Part shown: piece after piece, positions 63,962 through 64,000 of the stretch
Numbering within the stretch: position 1 is the first letter of the stretch
Layout of the letters: every line of letters begins with the position of its first letter
Assembly (NCBI GenBank): GCA_050084515.1
Contig: CM114273.1
Span: 41,540,001-41,604,000 of the forward strand
Direction of reading: 5' to 3'
DNA: 64,000 nucleotides
Origin: Blasia pusilla
Lineage: Eukaryota; Marchantiophyta; Marchantiopsida; Blasiales
Notes under the pieces: generated by a model
What the model saw: only the letters and a program-made list of their open reading frames with translations
Database searches by the model: none
Told to the model about the DNA's origin: nothing
Made by a program: the position numbers and the translations under genes

Positions 63962-64000
63962 TTTCTTTCCTAATGCCAACAAGGACCTGTCGGGTGTTGT

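Overview
This window is nuclear DNA of a land plant. The evidence is plant-specific gene families (a QUASIMODO2-type pectin methyltransferase with seven GT-AG introns, and an At1g28390/CCR4-like receptor-like cytoplasmic kinase), plant-type Ty1/copia, Ty3/gypsy and hAT elements, and long AT-rich gene-free stretches. I cannot name the species. Both host proteins are clear but diverged from the angiosperm forms I know, which would suit a seed-free plant, but that is only an impression. No bacterial operons, CRISPR arrays, rRNA genes or convincing tRNAs were seen.

Layout. 1-3.2 kb: a small hAT-like MITE, a copia solo LTR with a perfect 5-bp target duplication, and a decayed gypsy integrase. 3.2-8.4 kb: a GC-richer island holding one intronless kinase-like gene (5056-6756, +) whose DFG aspartate is replaced by glycine. 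8.4-21.9 kb: repeats, including a 67-bp tandem repeat, a ~1-kb solo LTR, a hAT transposase relic, a five-copy ~180-bp tandem array that abuts a copia-like LTR and primer-binding site, and a truncated LTR. 21.9-30.7 kb: the second genic island with the QUA2-like gene (29320 to 23702, - strand). I resolved eight coding exons that join in frame to exactly 721 codons. 31-41 kb: diverged local repeats, fold-back structures, another solo LTR and a (GT)72 microsatellite. 41.6-49.3 kb: a nest of retroelements, made of a solo LTR with perfect CCCTA duplications, a degenerate gypsy element whose integrase ends in a PHD-finger-like domain, and a degenerate copia element that is itself split by a solo LTR. 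50-64 kb: AT-rich DNA with two more copia LTR copies, a third copy of the gypsy integrase lacking the PHD segment, a degenerate copia pol, and a perfect 20-bp palindrome near the right end.

Only two genes look intact and probably functional as host genes. Their functions are separate: pectin methylation in the Golgi, and a cytoplasmic kinase or pseudokinase. Nothing suggests they act together. Most of the remaining recognisable sequence is transposon debris. The most unusual feature is the PHD-like finger fused to the C terminus of the gypsy integrase, with a sister copy that lacks it. Several short palindromes with 2-4 nt loops recur through the window and may mark template-switch events.
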